This document shows, piece after piece, positions 18,966-28,953 of a stretch of DNA of 64,000 nt (the first letter of the stretch is position 1; the number at the start of each line of letters is the position of its first letter). The notes under the pieces were generated by a model, which was not told where the DNA came from, made no database searches, and was given only the letters and a program-made list of their open reading frames with translations. Origin of the DNA: Burkholderia sp. SRS-46 (GTDB taxonomy: Bacteria > Pseudomonadota > Gammaproteobacteria > Burkholderiales > Burkholderiaceae); contig NZ_PTXL01000005.1 in the NCBI RefSeq assembly GCF_004343775.1, forward strand, positions 124,001 through 188,000, given 5' to 3'. A program made the translations under genes and the position numbers.

Positions 18966-21599
18966 ATGGTGACTTCTCTCATCGTCCGACTCGTCGCGTG
19001 GTCGGTGCGACGCCCGATCTGGGTCGTCGTGCTGTCGTTCGTCATTGCCGCCGTCAGCGGCGTCTACGTGGCGAACCACTTCAAGATCAACACGGACATC
19101 AGCAAGCTCGTCGATGCCGATCCCAAATGGGCCGCGCTCGGCCGGGCCGTCGACCACGCGTTCCCGCAGCGCAACGGCACGATCCTCGCGGTCGTCGAGG
19201 CGCCCGCGCCCGAATTCGCGACCGCTGCCGCGCATGCGCTGACGGCGGCGCTGCAGAAGGAGGCCGCGGCCGGCCGCATCGGCCAGGTCGCCGAACCGGG
19301 CGGCGGCCCGTTCTTCGAGCACAACGGGCTGCTGTTCCTGCCGCCGCAGGACGTTGCGAGCACCACGTCGCAGCTCGCGAGCGCGCGGCCGCTCGTCAAC
19401 GAGCTGGCGAAGAACCCGAGCCTGACCGGGCTCGCGACCACGCTGTCGACCACGCTCGGCCAGCCGCTGATGACCGGCCAGGTGAAGCTGCCGGCGATGG
19501 CCAAGCTGCTGTCGCGCAGCGCCGCGACGGTCGACGACGTGCTGGCCGGCAAGCCCGCCGCGTTCTCGTGGCGCGCGCTCGTCGACAGCGACGCCGCGCG
19601 GCAGCCCGCGCGCGCGTTCGTCACCGTGCAGCCGGTCGTCAACTACGGCGCGCTGAAGGCCGGCGCGGAGGCAAGCCAGACGATCCGCGACACCGCGCGC
19701 ACGCTCGATCTCGACAAGCGTTACGGCGCCGTCGTGCGGCTGACCGGCGAACAGCCGCTCGCCGACGACGAATTCGCGTCGGTACAGGACGGCGCAGCGC
19801 TCAACGCCGTCGCCACCCTGCTGGCCGTGCTCGTCATCCTGTGGCTCGCGCTGCGCTCGAAGCGGATGATCGGCTCGGTGATCGTCACGCTGTTCGTCGG
19901 CCTCGTCGTCACCGCCGCGCTCGGCCTGATGATGGTCGGCTCGCTGAACATGATCTCGGTCGCCTTCATGGTGCTGTTCGTCGGCCTCGGCGTCGATTTC
20001 TCGATCCAGTACGGCGTGAAATACCGCGAGGAGCGCTTCCGCGACCCGCGCATCGATCACGCGCTGATCGGTGCCGCGCACTCGATGGGCATGCCGCTCG
20101 CGCTCGCAACGGCAGCGGTCGCGGCGAGCTTCTTCTCGTTCATCCCCACGGCGTACCGTGGCGTGTCCGAGCTCGGCCTGATCGCGGGCGTCGGCATGTT
20201 CGTCGCGCTGCTGACCACCCTCACGACGCTGCCCGCGCTGCTGCGCCTGTTCGCGCCGCCGGGCGAATCGAAGACGCCGGGCTTCCCGTGGCTCGCGCCG
20301 GTGGACGATTTCCTCGACCGGCACCGCAAGCCGATCCTGATCGGCACGCTCGCGGTCGTGATCGGCGCGCTGCCGCTGCTCAAGTTCCTGCACTTCGACT
20401 TCAACCCGCTGCACCTGAAGGATCCGCACAGCGAATCGATGGCGACGCTGCTCGCGCTGAAGGATTCGCCGGAAGCGTCGGTCAACGACGTGACGGTGCT
20501 CGCGCCGTCGCTCGCGCAGGCCGATGCGACCGCGAAGCGCCTCGACGCGCTGCCCGAAGTCGGCCGCACGGTCACGCTGTCGACCTTCATCCCGGCCGAC
20601 CAGGCCGTCAAGCGCGCATCGATCGCCGCCGCCGCGAGCGAGCTGATACCCGCGCTGACCCAGCCGGCCGCGCCGCCCGCGACCGACGCGCAGCGCGTCG
20701 CCGCGCTCAAGCGCGCGTCGGACCTGCTGAGCTACGCGGCCGAGGATCATCCGGGCCCGGGCGCGGCCGCCGCGCAGCACCTGTCGGCGTCGCTCGCGAA
20801 GCTCGCGGCCGCCGACGCCGCGGCGCGCGACCGCGCCGAGCGCGCGTTCGCCGGCACGCTGCGCGTCGCGCTCGACCAGCTCGCGACGCTGCTGCAGCCG
20901 CAGGAGATCACGCGCGGCACGCTGCCGCCGCCGCTCGTGCGCGACTGGGTCGCGCCGGACGGCCATGCGCTCGTGCAGATTTCGCCGAAGGTGCCGAAGG
21001 GCGTCGATCCGGGCGACGACACGCTGCTGCGCCGCTTCGTCACGGCCGTGAAGGCCGCCGAACCGAACGCGATCGGCGGGCCGATCTCGATCCTGCATTC
21101 GGCCGATACGATCATCAATGCGTTCCTGCATGCGGCGCTGTGGTCGATCGTGTCGATCACGATCCTGCTGTGGGTCACGCTGCGCCGCTTCGGCGACGTG
21201 CTGCGCACGCTGGTGCCGCTGCTCGTCTCCGGCGTCGTGACGCTCGAGCTGTGCGTCGTGATCGGCATGCCGCTCAACTTCGCGAACATCATCGCGCTGC
21301 CGCTGATGCTCGGCGTCGGCGTCGCGTTCAAGGTGTACTTCGTGATGGCATGGCGCGCCGGGCAGACCGGCCTGCTGCATTCGAGCCTCACGCATGCGGT
21401 GCTGTTCAGCGCCGCGACGACGGCCACCGCGTTCGGCAGCCTGTGGCTGTCGCATCACCCGGGCACGTCGAGCATGGGCAAGCTGCTCGCGCTCGCGCTG
21501 ACGTGCACGCTGATCGGTGCCGTGGTATTCCAGCCGGTACTCATGGGCAAACCGCGCGCGAAACGCGCGAAGAACCAATCGCAAGGAAGCAATGAATAA
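18966..21599 (+). CDS. hpnN: HpnN hopanoid RND-type transporter
   Basis: The 877-residue MMPL/RND-superfamily protein has two six-helix membrane halves, each preceded by a large periplasmic loop. The first block starts with [29 protein letters not shown] and contains [27 protein letters not shown]; the second runs from about residue 718. HpnN moves hopanoids to the outer membrane in hopanoid-producing bacteria. ATG 18966 is preferred over an upstream TTG (18927). Its last codons overlap the mlaA start by 8 bp. Confidence 0.9.
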   Translation: MVTSLIVRLVAWSVRRPIWVVVLSFVIAAVSGVYVANHFKINTDISKLVDADPKWAALGRAVDHAFPQRNGTILAVVEAPAPEFATAAAHALTAALQKEAAAGRIGQVAEPGGGPFFEHNGLLFLPPQDVASTTSQLASARPLVNELAKNPSLTGLATTLSTTLGQPLMTGQVKLPAMAKLLSRSAATVDDVLAGKPAAFSWRALVDSDAARQPARAFVTVQPVVNYGALKAGAEASQTIRDTARTLDLDKRYGAVVRLTGEQPLADDEFASVQDGAALNAVATLLAVLVILWLALRSKRMIGSVIVTLFVGLVVTAALGLMMVGSLNMISVAFMVLFVGLGVDFSIQYGVKYREERFRDPRIDHALIGAAHSMGMPLALATAAVAASFFSFIPTAYRGVSELGLIAGVGMFVALLTTLTTLPALLRLFAPPGESKTPGFPWLAPVDDFLDRHRKPILIGTLAVVIGALPLLKFLHFDFNPLHLKDPHSESMATLLALKDSPEASVNDVTVLAPSLAQADATAKRLDALPEVGRTVTLSTFIPADQAVKRASIAAAASELIPALTQPAAPPATDAQRVAALKRASDLLSYAAEDHPGPGAAAAQHLSASLAKLAAADAAARDRAERAFAGTLRVALDQLATLLQPQEITRGTLPPPLVRDWVAPDGHALVQISPKVPKGVDPGDDTLLRRFVTAVKAAEPNAIGGPISILHSADTIINAFLHAALWSIVSITILLWVTLRRFGDVLRTLVPLLVSGVVTLELCVVIGMPLNFANIIALPLMLGVGVAFKVYFVMAWRAGQTGLLHSSLTHAVLFSAATTATAFGSLWLSHHPGTSSMGKLLALALTCTLIGAVVFQPVLMGKPRAKRAKNQSQGSNE

Positions 21600-22530
21600 G
21601 GTGCGAATCATCGCGGCGACCGTCGCCGCCGGTGCGATGTTGAGCGGCTGTGCAACCGGCCCCAACCGCAATCCGTCCGACCCGCTCGAGCCGATGAACC
21701 GCGCGGTGTACAAGTTCAACGACACCGTCGACCAGAACATCGCGGTGCCGATCGCGAAGGGCTACCAGAAGATCACGCCGACGCCGGTACGCACGGCCGT
21801 CAGCAACTTCTTCTCGAACCTCGGCGACCTCGGCAACTTCGCGAACAACCTGCTGCAGCTGCGCATCACCGATGCGACGCAGGACCTGATGCGGGTCGCG
21901 ATGAACTCGCTGTTCGGCGTCGCCGGCCTGATCGACATCGCGACGCCCGCCGGGCTGCCGAAGCATCACCAGGATTTCGGTCTCACGATGGCGCGCTGGG
22001 GCATGCCGTCGGGCCCGTATCTCGTGCTGCCGGTGTTCGGGCCGAGCACGTTCCGCGACGGCGTCGGCCGCGCGGTCGACGTGCGCTTCAACCTGCTCAA
22101 CTACATCGAGCCGGCCGCGCGCAACCCGATGTACGTGATGCAGTTCGTCAGCGCGCGTTCGGACCTGCTCGGCGCGACCGACCTGCTGAACCAGGCGGCG
22201 CTCGATCCGTACTCGTTCGTGCGCGACGCGTACCTGCAGCAGCGCAAGTCGCTGACCTACAAGAGCGAGGCGACGCCCAGCGCGCTGCCGAACTATGGGG
22301 ATCCGGGCGAGTCGGGTGGCGATGCCGCGCCGGGTGTGCCGAACTACGAGGATCCGGGGCAGTCGGGTGGTACGCCGGCCAATGCGCCGGCGGCGCCGGG
22401 GCTGCCGAAGTACGACGATCCGGGTGCGGATGGCGCGATGCCGGGTGCCGTCCCGGCGGCCAGACCGGCAAGCGCGACGTCGGCCGCGTCGGGCTCGGCC
22501 GCACCGGCCAGCAGCCCCGCGGCAAACTGA
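21592..22530 (+). CDS. mlaA: MlaA/VacJ outer-membrane lipoprotein with repeat-bearing tail
   Basis: The 312-residue protein has a lipobox (MLSGCATG) and the VacJ core ([82 protein letters not shown]). MlaA removes misplaced phospholipids from the outer leaflet. The tail after residue about 225 is unusual: three copies of a P-x-Y-x-DPG-x-SGG unit and then an Ala/Pro/Ser-rich end. The start overlaps the end of hpnN, so the two are probably translationally coupled. Confidence 0.92.
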   Translation: MNKVRIIAATVAAGAMLSGCATGPNRNPSDPLEPMNRAVYKFNDTVDQNIAVPIAKGYQKITPTPVRTAVSNFFSNLGDLGNFANNLLQLRITDATQDLMRVAMNSLFGVAGLIDIATPAGLPKHHQDFGLTMARWGMPSGPYLVLPVFGPSTFRDGVGRAVDVRFNLLNYIEPAARNPMYVMQFVSARSDLLGATDLLNQAALDPYSFVRDAYLQQRKSLTYKSEATPSALPNYGDPGESGGDAAPGVPNYEDPGQSGGTPANAPAAPGLPKYDDPGADGAMPGAVPAARPASATSAASGSAAPASSPAAN

Positions 22531-22566
22531 TCCGCGCGCCGCGCGCAAGCGGCAATCGTCGAACGA

Positions 22567-22597
22567 ACCGACCGGCTCACGCCGGTCGGTTTTTTTT
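22567..22597 (+). terminator. Terminator of the hpnN-mlaA operon
   Basis: A 10-bp perfect stem (ACCGACCGGC / GCCGGTCGGT) with a TCAC loop is followed by seven T residues, 37 bp after the mlaA stop. Confidence 0.95.
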
Positions 22598-22607
22598 ATC
22601 GTGCGGC

Positions 22608-23308
22608 ATGCGTGGCGCCGAAGCCCCGCTGCATGTCCGTCTTCCGCCGACCAGGCGGCACTTACAGCTGGCCGGCCCGTCGGGCGACACCTCGATGACC
22701 GTGACCCGCGCGAAGATTTTCTTTTCGCTGAACGATCCGCAGGCCGCGCTCGATGCGCTCGCGCCGGGCATCGACAAGACCCGCCGTTTCGCGAGCGGCA
22801 AGCCGGAAGCCGAGCGGCCGGTGGCGTTGAGCACCTTCTCGGAAGGATTCGTCACGGCCACGTTCGCGCATGCGCAGCTCGGACACTGGAAAGCGGCGAT
22901 CGGCACGCTCGCCGATGCGCATTCCCCACTCGAGGGGCCCAGCTTCTACGCATACCGAAGCGTGGTCTACCGCTACCTGATGACGCGCGCGCACGATCCA
23001 TCCCTGGGGAACGCAAAGCTCGAGCAGGACGCGACGTACTATGCGACGCACGACAAGAGCCACTACAGCGCGCTGCTTCGCATGTGGCAAGGTGACGCGA
23101 CACGCGCCGCGAGCTTGCCGGCGACGAGCTGCGGATGGCCGGAACGGAACGGCAGGAAGCCTCGAGCGAAATCGCCTTCTACGAGGGTGCCTACATGAAA
23201 TTCGTGAAGGGCGATGCGGCGGCGGGGCGCGCGAAGCTGGAGCGCCTGGACCGGCTCGCGCCGTACGGCAGCATCGAATGGATCTACGGAAAGCGCGTGC
23301 TGAACTGA
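22608..23308 (+). pseudogene. Frameshifted hypothetical gene
   Basis: The first frame (from about 22695, MTVTRAKIFFSLNDPQAALDALAPG) is protein-like up to SALLRMWQGDATR near 23100. It then turns into basic nonsense ending at 23198. A second frame continues convincingly from about 23107 (RELAGDELRMAGTERQEASSEIAFYEG, then YMKFVKGDAAAGRAKLERLDRLAPYGS) to a stop at 23308. The helical, alanine-rich text resembles a TPR-like protein but I do not recognise a family. A one-base indel near 23100, or a sequencing error, would explain it. The true N-terminus is also uncertain. Confidence 0.6.
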
Positions 23309-23361
23309 TGCGCGGGTGATCGTGCCGGGGCCGCGCCGTCACTGGCGGGCGGCACGCCCGC

Positions 23362-24069
23362 TCAGACGATCCGCAGCGCCCCCGCGCGCCCGAATGCATG
23401 CCGCGCCTGGATCAGCGTCGTGCGCGCCGCGCGCGCATCGCTCGCGACCTGCAGCAGCGGGCCGAGCTGGGAAGGCTGCTTGAGCAGCTCGCGCAGGATC
23501 GGCAGGATCGCGGTGCTGCCGTCGTCGCGCAACCCGGCCGTCGCCGCGCGCGGCAGCGTGCGCCACGCCGGATCGACGATCGCGCGGCACACCGCGAACG
23601 GCACGCCGCGCGCCGCCGCGAACGCCGCCGCGATATGCGACTCCATGTCGACGGCCAGCGCACCCTTCGCGCGATACAGCGACGCCTTGTCCGCTTCGCT
23701 GACGACCGGCGCGCCGACGGCCGCCATCGTGCCGCGCGTCACGCGCGACCGGAGCGGCGTGTCGTGCAGCGCGGCGACGAGCCGCGTGCTCCAGCCGGCA
23801 TCCGTCTGCACGCCGCCGAACGGCCCGTCGATCGCGTCGGCGATCACCAGCGCGCCCGGCGCCAGGTCGGGCGCGAGCCCGCCCGCGGTGCCGAAGCTGA
23901 CGATCCCCGCGCAGCCGCGCGCGGTCGCTTCGGTCAGCGCGCGCTCGAGACGATCGGCGCGCGCGGCGAACACCGCCTCGACGCCGTCGCCGCGCGCGAT
24001 GCGCGCCTCGAATGCCATCCCCGTCACCGCGATGACGGGCAGCGTGCCGTTGTGCATCGATGCCGTCAC
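23362..24069 (-). CDS. hpnG: Hopanoid-associated nucleoside phosphorylase HpnG
   Basis: The 235-residue protein is of the PNP/MTAP nucleosidase family (IVSFGTAGGLAPDLAPGALVIADAI, ALAVDMESHIAAAFAAARGVPFAVCRAIVDPAWRTLP). HpnG removes adenine from adenosylhopane to give ribosyl-hopane during C35 hopanoid side-chain synthesis. It follows shc by 3 bp as the last gene of hpnD-hpnE-shc-hpnG. The start could be GTG 24069 (235 aa) or ATG 24057 (231 aa). Confidence 0.85.
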   Translation of the reverse strand: MTASMHNGTLPVIAVTGMAFEARIARGDGVEAVFAARADRLERALTEATARGCAGIVSFGTAGGLAPDLAPGALVIADAIDGPFGGVQTDAGWSTRLVAALHDTPLRSRVTRGTMAAVGAPVVSEADKASLYRAKGALAVDMESHIAAAFAAARGVPFAVCRAIVDPAWRTLPRAATAGLRDDGSTAILPILRELLKQPSQLGPLLQVASDARAARTTLIQARHAFGRAGALRIV

Positions 24070-24072
24070 GCG

Positions 24073-26046
24073 TTACATCCCGACCGTCACGCGCGTCGCG
24101 TTGTCGCGCTTCAGGTTGCGGTAGCGCGCGAGCGCCCACAGCGGGAAGAACTTGCGATAGCCGTGGTAGCGCAGGTAGAACACGCGCGGGAAGCCGGTCG
24201 CCGTGAAGCGCGCCTCGTCCCACAGGCCCGCTTCGGTCTGCTCGGCGATCAGGTAATCGATGCCGCGCGCCACCGCCGGGTTGTTCACCTCGCCGGCCGC
24301 CATCAGGCCGAGCAGGGCCCAGGCCGTCTGCGACGCGGTGCTCGGCGCCTGCTCGTAGCCGCGATAGTTGAGCTTGTAGCTGTCGCCGTCCTCGCCCCAG
24401 CCGCCGTCCTTGTTCTGCACCGACAGCAGCCACTGCGCGCCGCGCTTCATGCGCGGATCTTCCGGGCCGAGGCCCGCCGCGTTCAACGAGCACAGCGCGG
24501 TCCACGTGCCGTACACGAAGTTCATCCCCCAGCGGCCGTACCAGCTGCCGTCCGGCTCCTGCTCCTTCAGCATGTAGTCGAGCGAGCGGCGCGCGGCTTC
24601 GCTGTTCGCGGCCGTCTCGCCGAGCTGCGACAGCATCGACAGGCAGCGGCCCGACACGTCCGCCGTCGGCGGATCGAGCAGCGCGCCGTGATCGGAGAAC
24701 GGGATGTTGTTCAGGTAGTACTGCGTGTTTTCCGGCTCGAACGCGCCCCAGCCGCCGTCGCTGCTCTGCATGCCGACGACCCATTCGCGCGCGCGCGCGA
24801 TCGACTCGCGATACATGTCCGAATGACGGAGCTTCTCGACGCGGTCCATCGCCAACACGACCACGGCCGTATCGTCGACGTCGGGGTAGTGCGGGTTCGC
24901 ATACTGGAACGCCCAGCCGCCCGGCCGCACGTTCGGGCGGCGCGAGATCCAGTCGCCGCGCACGTCGAGGATCTGCAGCGGGCGCAGCCATTCGAGGCCG
25001 CGCACCACGGCGTCCTCCGCGCGCGGGTCGCCGGTCTCGAGCAGCGCGTGCGACACGAGCGACGTATCCCACACCGGCGACAGGCACGGCTGGCAGTACG
25101 CCTCGTCTTCATGCACGACGAGCAGCTTCTCGACCGACCGGCGCGCGATCGCGCGGCTCGGGTGATCTTCCGCGTAGCCGAGCACGTCGTACATCATCAC
25201 CGCGTTGGCCATCGCCGGATAGATCGCGCCGAGGCCATCCTCGCCGTTCAGGCGCTCGTCGACGAACGCCACCGCCTGCCGGATCGCGCGTTCGCGCGTG
25301 TAGCTTGGGAACAGCCCGTCGGCCGCGCGCAGCGCGTGATCGACGACGCGGAAGAACGCGAACCAGCCCGCGCTCTGGTGCCCCTGGCGCGGCAGCAGGC
25401 CGGCGTTGACCGGCGGATCGATGAACAGCTCGTCGATGCGCACGCCGCGCGGGTTCTTCGCGATCGGCCGCTTCGCGTTCAGCACGAGCAGCGGCACGAT
25501 CACCGTGCGCGCCCAGTACGACACCTTCGACAGGTGGAACGGGAACCACTGCGGCAGCAGCATGATCTCGACCGGCATCATCGGCACCGCGCGCCACGGA
25601 ATCGCACCGTACAGCGCGAGCTGGATGCGCGTGAACACGTTCGACATCTCGGCACCGCCCATCGCGTGGATCGCCTTGCGCGCACGCTGCATGTGCTCGG
25701 CGTTCTCGTCGTCGCCGATCACCTTCAGCGCGAAGTACGCCTTCACGCTCGCGCTGATGTTCGGCGCGCCGTCGGTGAACAGCGGCCAGCCGCCGTCCGG
25801 CTGCTGGATGCGGCGCAGGTAGCGGCCGATCTTCTGTTCGAGTTCGAGGTTCGGCGTTTCGCCGAGGTAATGGACGAGCAGGATGTACTCGGCCGGAATC
25901 GTCGAATCCGCTTCGAGTTCATAGACCCAGTGCCCGTCGGGCTGCTGCGCGGCCAGCAACGCGTCGGTCGCGCGCTGCACGGCGGTGTCGAGCTCGGCCG
26001 GCACCGTGCCGGCGGCCAGGGTTGGCAAATCGGTGAGATCGTTCAT
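24073..26046 (-). CDS. shc: Squalene-hopene cyclase
   Basis: The 657-residue protein has the catalytic DVDD motif at residues 389-392 (HYPDVDDTAVVVLAMD) and many QW repeats (QQPDGHW, QQPDGGW, QSSDGGWGAF, QEPDGSW, QNKDGGWGED). It cyclises squalene to hopene at the inner membrane. ATG 26046 (MNDLTDLPTLAAGTV) follows the hpnE stop by 11 bp and has GAGAGGGA upstream, so it is preferred over a long upstream extension. Confidence 0.97.
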   Translation of the reverse strand: MNDLTDLPTLAAGTVPAELDTAVQRATDALLAAQQPDGHWVYELEADSTIPAEYILLVHYLGETPNLELEQKIGRYLRRIQQPDGGWPLFTDGAPNISASVKAYFALKVIGDDENAEHMQRARKAIHAMGGAEMSNVFTRIQLALYGAIPWRAVPMMPVEIMLLPQWFPFHLSKVSYWARTVIVPLLVLNAKRPIAKNPRGVRIDELFIDPPVNAGLLPRQGHQSAGWFAFFRVVDHALRAADGLFPSYTRERAIRQAVAFVDERLNGEDGLGAIYPAMANAVMMYDVLGYAEDHPSRAIARRSVEKLLVVHEDEAYCQPCLSPVWDTSLVSHALLETGDPRAEDAVVRGLEWLRPLQILDVRGDWISRRPNVRPGGWAFQYANPHYPDVDDTAVVVLAMDRVEKLRHSDMYRESIARAREWVVGMQSSDGGWGAFEPENTQYYLNNIPFSDHGALLDPPTADVSGRCLSMLSQLGETAANSEAARRSLDYMLKEQEPDGSWYGRWGMNFVYGTWTALCSLNAAGLGPEDPRMKRGAQWLLSVQNKDGGWGEDGDSYKLNYRGYEQAPSTASQTAWALLGLMAAGEVNNPAVARGIDYLIAEQTEAGLWDEARFTATGFPRVFYLRYHGYRKFFPLWALARYRNLKRDNATRVTVGM

Positions 26047-26057
26047 CGGTCCCTCTC

Positions 26058-27311
26058 TTATTGTGTCTGGAGCACGTCCGCGGCCTTCTGGCCGGAGCGG
26101 ATCGCGCCCTCGATCGTGGCGGGCAGGCCGGTGGCAATCCAGTCGCCCGCCAGCACGAGATTGGTCCAGCGCGTACGCGCGGCCGGACGTTTCATTTCCT
26201 GCGACGGCACCGCCGCAAAGCCCGCGCGCGGCTCGACGACGAGCTGCCACGCAGGCATGGCATCCGCGTGCGCGCCGGTCGCGCGCGCGATGTCCTGCCA
26301 GATGGTCCGCGCGAGCGTCTCGCGCGGCAGGTCGAGCCAGCGGCCCGCATCCTGGATCGTCGCCGCGAGCTGGCCTTCGGCGGCCCGCACCGCGTCGACG
26401 GCGCCGTTGACGACCGCCGTGTACGCGGGGCCGCCCGTCGGCGCCTCGGCCGCGAAATACGCGGTGACGGTCGCGCTGTACGTATCCGGCGCGCTCAGGT
26501 CGGGCACGAGCGGCTGCGCGACGTCGGGCGGCACCGCCAGCACGAGCGCGTCGCCCGGCGCGAGATCGACCCGCTCGCCGTCGATCACCAGCGCGTCGAC
26601 CGCATGGCCGTTCTCGTCGAATTCGAGCGCGTCGAGGCGCGAGCGCAGGCGGATCGTCGCGCCGCCGTGCTGCAGCATCCGCAGCGCCGGTTCGACGAAC
26701 GCGCTGCCGAGCCCGTGACGCGCGCCGAGCGGGCGGCATGCCGGCCCGCCCGCGGCGAACGTGCCGCACACGAGCGCACGCGCGAGTTCGGCGGTGGCAT
26801 GACGCGGCTCGACGTTCAGCGCGCCGAGGAACATCGGCCGCAGCCAACGATCCCACAGCACGCCGTCGCAGCGCATCGTCTGTGCGAGTGAGCGGCCCGT
26901 GCGCGCGAACATCAGCGGCGCGAGCGACAGGTAGTCCAGCGGCGTCGTGCCCGGCGCCCGCGACGCGGCGTCGAACAGCCACGACGGCCAGCGGCTGCTG
27001 CCGAAGCGCAGCGTCCAGCGCTGCTGCGACGCGAGGTCGAGCACCGGGAATTCCGGCAGCGCCGGCCCGGCCAGTTGATCGGTCGCGCCGATCGCCCGCA
27101 GATAGCGCTGCGTCGCCGCCTGTCCCGCAAAGACCCGATGCAGCCCGCTGTCGACCGTCGCGTTCAGCGTGCCGTCGAACCATGAGCGACAACGCCCGCC
27201 CGCCTGCGCGTGCGCATCGTGCAGCACGATGCGGCGCCCGCGACGTTGCAGCTCGACGGCGGCCGACAGGCCCGCGAGTCCTGCCCCGATCACGTGGACG
27301 GTTCTGGGCAT
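26058..27311 (-). CDS. hpnE: Squalene-forming FAD desaturase-like enzyme HpnE
   Basis: The 417-residue protein starts with a Rossmann FAD motif (VHVIGAGLAGLSAAVELQRRGRRIVLHDAHAQAGGRCRS). It has the amine-oxidase/phytoene-desaturase C-terminal FAD segment NLVLAGDWIATGLPATIEGAIRSG. HpnE converts hydroxysqualene to squalene. It lies 5 bp after hpnD and 11 bp before shc in one operon. Confidence 0.92.
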   Translation of the reverse strand: MPRTVHVIGAGLAGLSAAVELQRRGRRIVLHDAHAQAGGRCRSWFDGTLNATVDSGLHRVFAGQAATQRYLRAIGATDQLAGPALPEFPVLDLASQQRWTLRFGSSRWPSWLFDAASRAPGTTPLDYLSLAPLMFARTGRSLAQTMRCDGVLWDRWLRPMFLGALNVEPRHATAELARALVCGTFAAGGPACRPLGARHGLGSAFVEPALRMLQHGGATIRLRSRLDALEFDENGHAVDALVIDGERVDLAPGDALVLAVPPDVAQPLVPDLSAPDTYSATVTAYFAAEAPTGGPAYTAVVNGAVDAVRAAEGQLAATIQDAGRWLDLPRETLARTIWQDIARATGAHADAMPAWQLVVEPRAGFAAVPSQEMKRPAARTRWTNLVLAGDWIATGLPATIEGAIRSGQKAADVLQTQ

Positions 27312-27316
27312 CAGGC

Positions 27317-28189
27317 TCAGAACAGCGCGTAGCGCGCGGCGATCATCAGCATGCGTGCCTTCGGCTTGCGGATCGGCGCGCGCGGCGCGGCGAAGCCGCG
27401 TGCGACCGCCGCCTCGAGAATGCAGCGATAGGCGCCCGACATGATGCGCGGCGCCTTCACCTGCGCACGCGGGCACGTATCCATCACCGCGTCCGCCTGG
27501 CGGAAATGCTCGAGCGCGCGCTCGACGAGCGTCGCGCACACGCGCGGCAGCGCCGCTTCGCGCGCGATCGTCGCCGGGTCGGCGATCGCGATGCCCTCGC
27601 GCGCGAGCAGCTCGCGCGGCAGGTAGCAGCGGTTGATCGCCGCATCGTCGTCGATGTCGCGCAGGATGTTGGTCAGCTGCAGCGCGCGGCCGAGATGGTG
27701 CGACAGCGCGATCCCCTCGGCTTCCGGCATCCCGAAAATCCTCACCGACAGGCGGCCGGCCGCGCTCGCGACGCGGTCGCAATAGAGGTCGAGCGTCGGC
27801 TCGTCGGGCGCGCAGATATCTTCGGCGGCATCCATCGCCATGCCGTCGATCATCGCGTGGAAATCGGCGCGCTGCAGGTCGAACGCGTGGATTTCACGCG
27901 TGAGCGCAACGAGATGGCGCGGCGGCTGGCCCGCGAAGCACGCGTCGATATCCGCGCGCCAGCGTGCGAGGCCCGCGGCGCGCTCGGCGCGCGGCAGGTC
28001 GCTGTCGGCGATGTCGTCGACCGCGCGGCAGAACGCGTACACCTGGAACATCGCGTCGCGTTGCGTCGCCGGCAGGATCCGCATCGCAAGATAAAAGGAA
28101 CTGCCCGATGTGACGGCAGCGGCGTCGGTTTCTTGTTCGTCCACGACGGGATTGGAAACGGCCAAGACGAGCTCCACGGAGACGCCCAC
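27317..28189 (-). CDS. hpnD: Presqualene diphosphate synthase HpnD
   Basis: The 290-residue all-helical prenyl synthase has both aspartate-rich motifs: DDIAD at 58-62 and DIDDD at 178-182 (LTNILRDIDDDAAINRCYLP). It joins two farnesyl diphosphates to presqualene diphosphate, the first step toward squalene. Starts with GTG at 28189. The hydroxysqualene synthase hpnC, which normally accompanies hpnD and hpnE, is not next to it and must lie elsewhere if present. Confidence 0.88.
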   Translation of the reverse strand: MGVSVELVLAVSNPVVDEQETDAAAVTSGSSFYLAMRILPATQRDAMFQVYAFCRAVDDIADSDLPRAERAAGLARWRADIDACFAGQPPRHLVALTREIHAFDLQRADFHAMIDGMAMDAAEDICAPDEPTLDLYCDRVASAAGRLSVRIFGMPEAEGIALSHHLGRALQLTNILRDIDDDAAINRCYLPRELLAREGIAIADPATIAREAALPRVCATLVERALEHFRQADAVMDTCPRAQVKAPRIMSGAYRCILEAAVARGFAAPRAPIRKPKARMLMIAARYALF

Positions 28190-28422
28190 GCGGGGCGATT
28201 GAAGAAGCCATGCCCGGCTGGGATGGTAAGGGCGTCAAATGCGTGCGAGATGTGCGAACGTTCGACGCAGACAGGCACAAATTACCGGCCGGAAGCCGGA
28301 ATTGGGCGAAAGTATAGCAATCTTTGAAGGTCGATGGCGGCATGGCCGCCGCGCGGTGCGGCGCTGCGGCAACGCACGCGCCGGCGGGCCGCGAACGCCC
28401 GCCGCGCGTGGCCCGGGCGCCG

Positions 28423-28755
28423 CTAGCCGTAGACGATGTCGCGCTGCAGGTCGAGCGCGATGAGCCCCATTTCGCGGGTCAGCTGGAGCATCGCGCGCCG
28501 CTCGAGGCGCGAGCCCATGAAGCTGGTCACGCGGCCGTCCGGTTCCGTGGTGAACTGGAACACCGCGCCGCCCGAGCCGAACCAGGCGCCCGGCACGTCG
28601 GCGGATTCGTGCCAGTCGATCTGCGCGAACACGCGCGCGATGCCGGCGCGCACCGCGTCGCCCGGGCCGATCGGCGGCGCGACTTCGCCCAGGTCGTCGA
28701 GGGAATAGGGGCCGGGCTTGTCCGGTTTCCGGTAGAAGAGGTAGTCGACGTTCAT
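28423..28755 (-). CDS. Hypothetical protein upstream of hopanoid operon
   Basis: The 110-residue protein (MNVDYLFYRKPDKPGPYSLDDLGEVAPPIGPG) is soluble with no signal peptide. The start ATG 28755 is preferred over an upstream TTG at 28773. I do not recognise a family. Codon use matches its neighbours, so it is probably real. It is oriented with the hopanoid operon but 233 bp upstream of hpnD. Confidence 0.7.
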   Translation of the reverse strand: MNVDYLFYRKPDKPGPYSLDDLGEVAPPIGPGDAVRAGIARVFAQIDWHESADVPGAWFGSGGAVFQFTTEPDGRVTSFMGSRLERRAMLQLTREMGLIALDLQRDIVYG

Positions 28756-28953
28756 GGGGCGCGATCGGAACAAAGTGCAAAGTTAGCGCGATCTGCTGCG
28801 AATTTAAATCAGATTGGAATGAAATGTAGCCTGCGCGACACATCGGGGGCCACATGACCGGCGGCCGTCCTACCTCCGGGCCGCCCACCGCCGCTTGGGC
28901 CCGCGCCCATTCGTCTAAGATGACGCTTTATCCCAATAACGCATCCCGACCTC

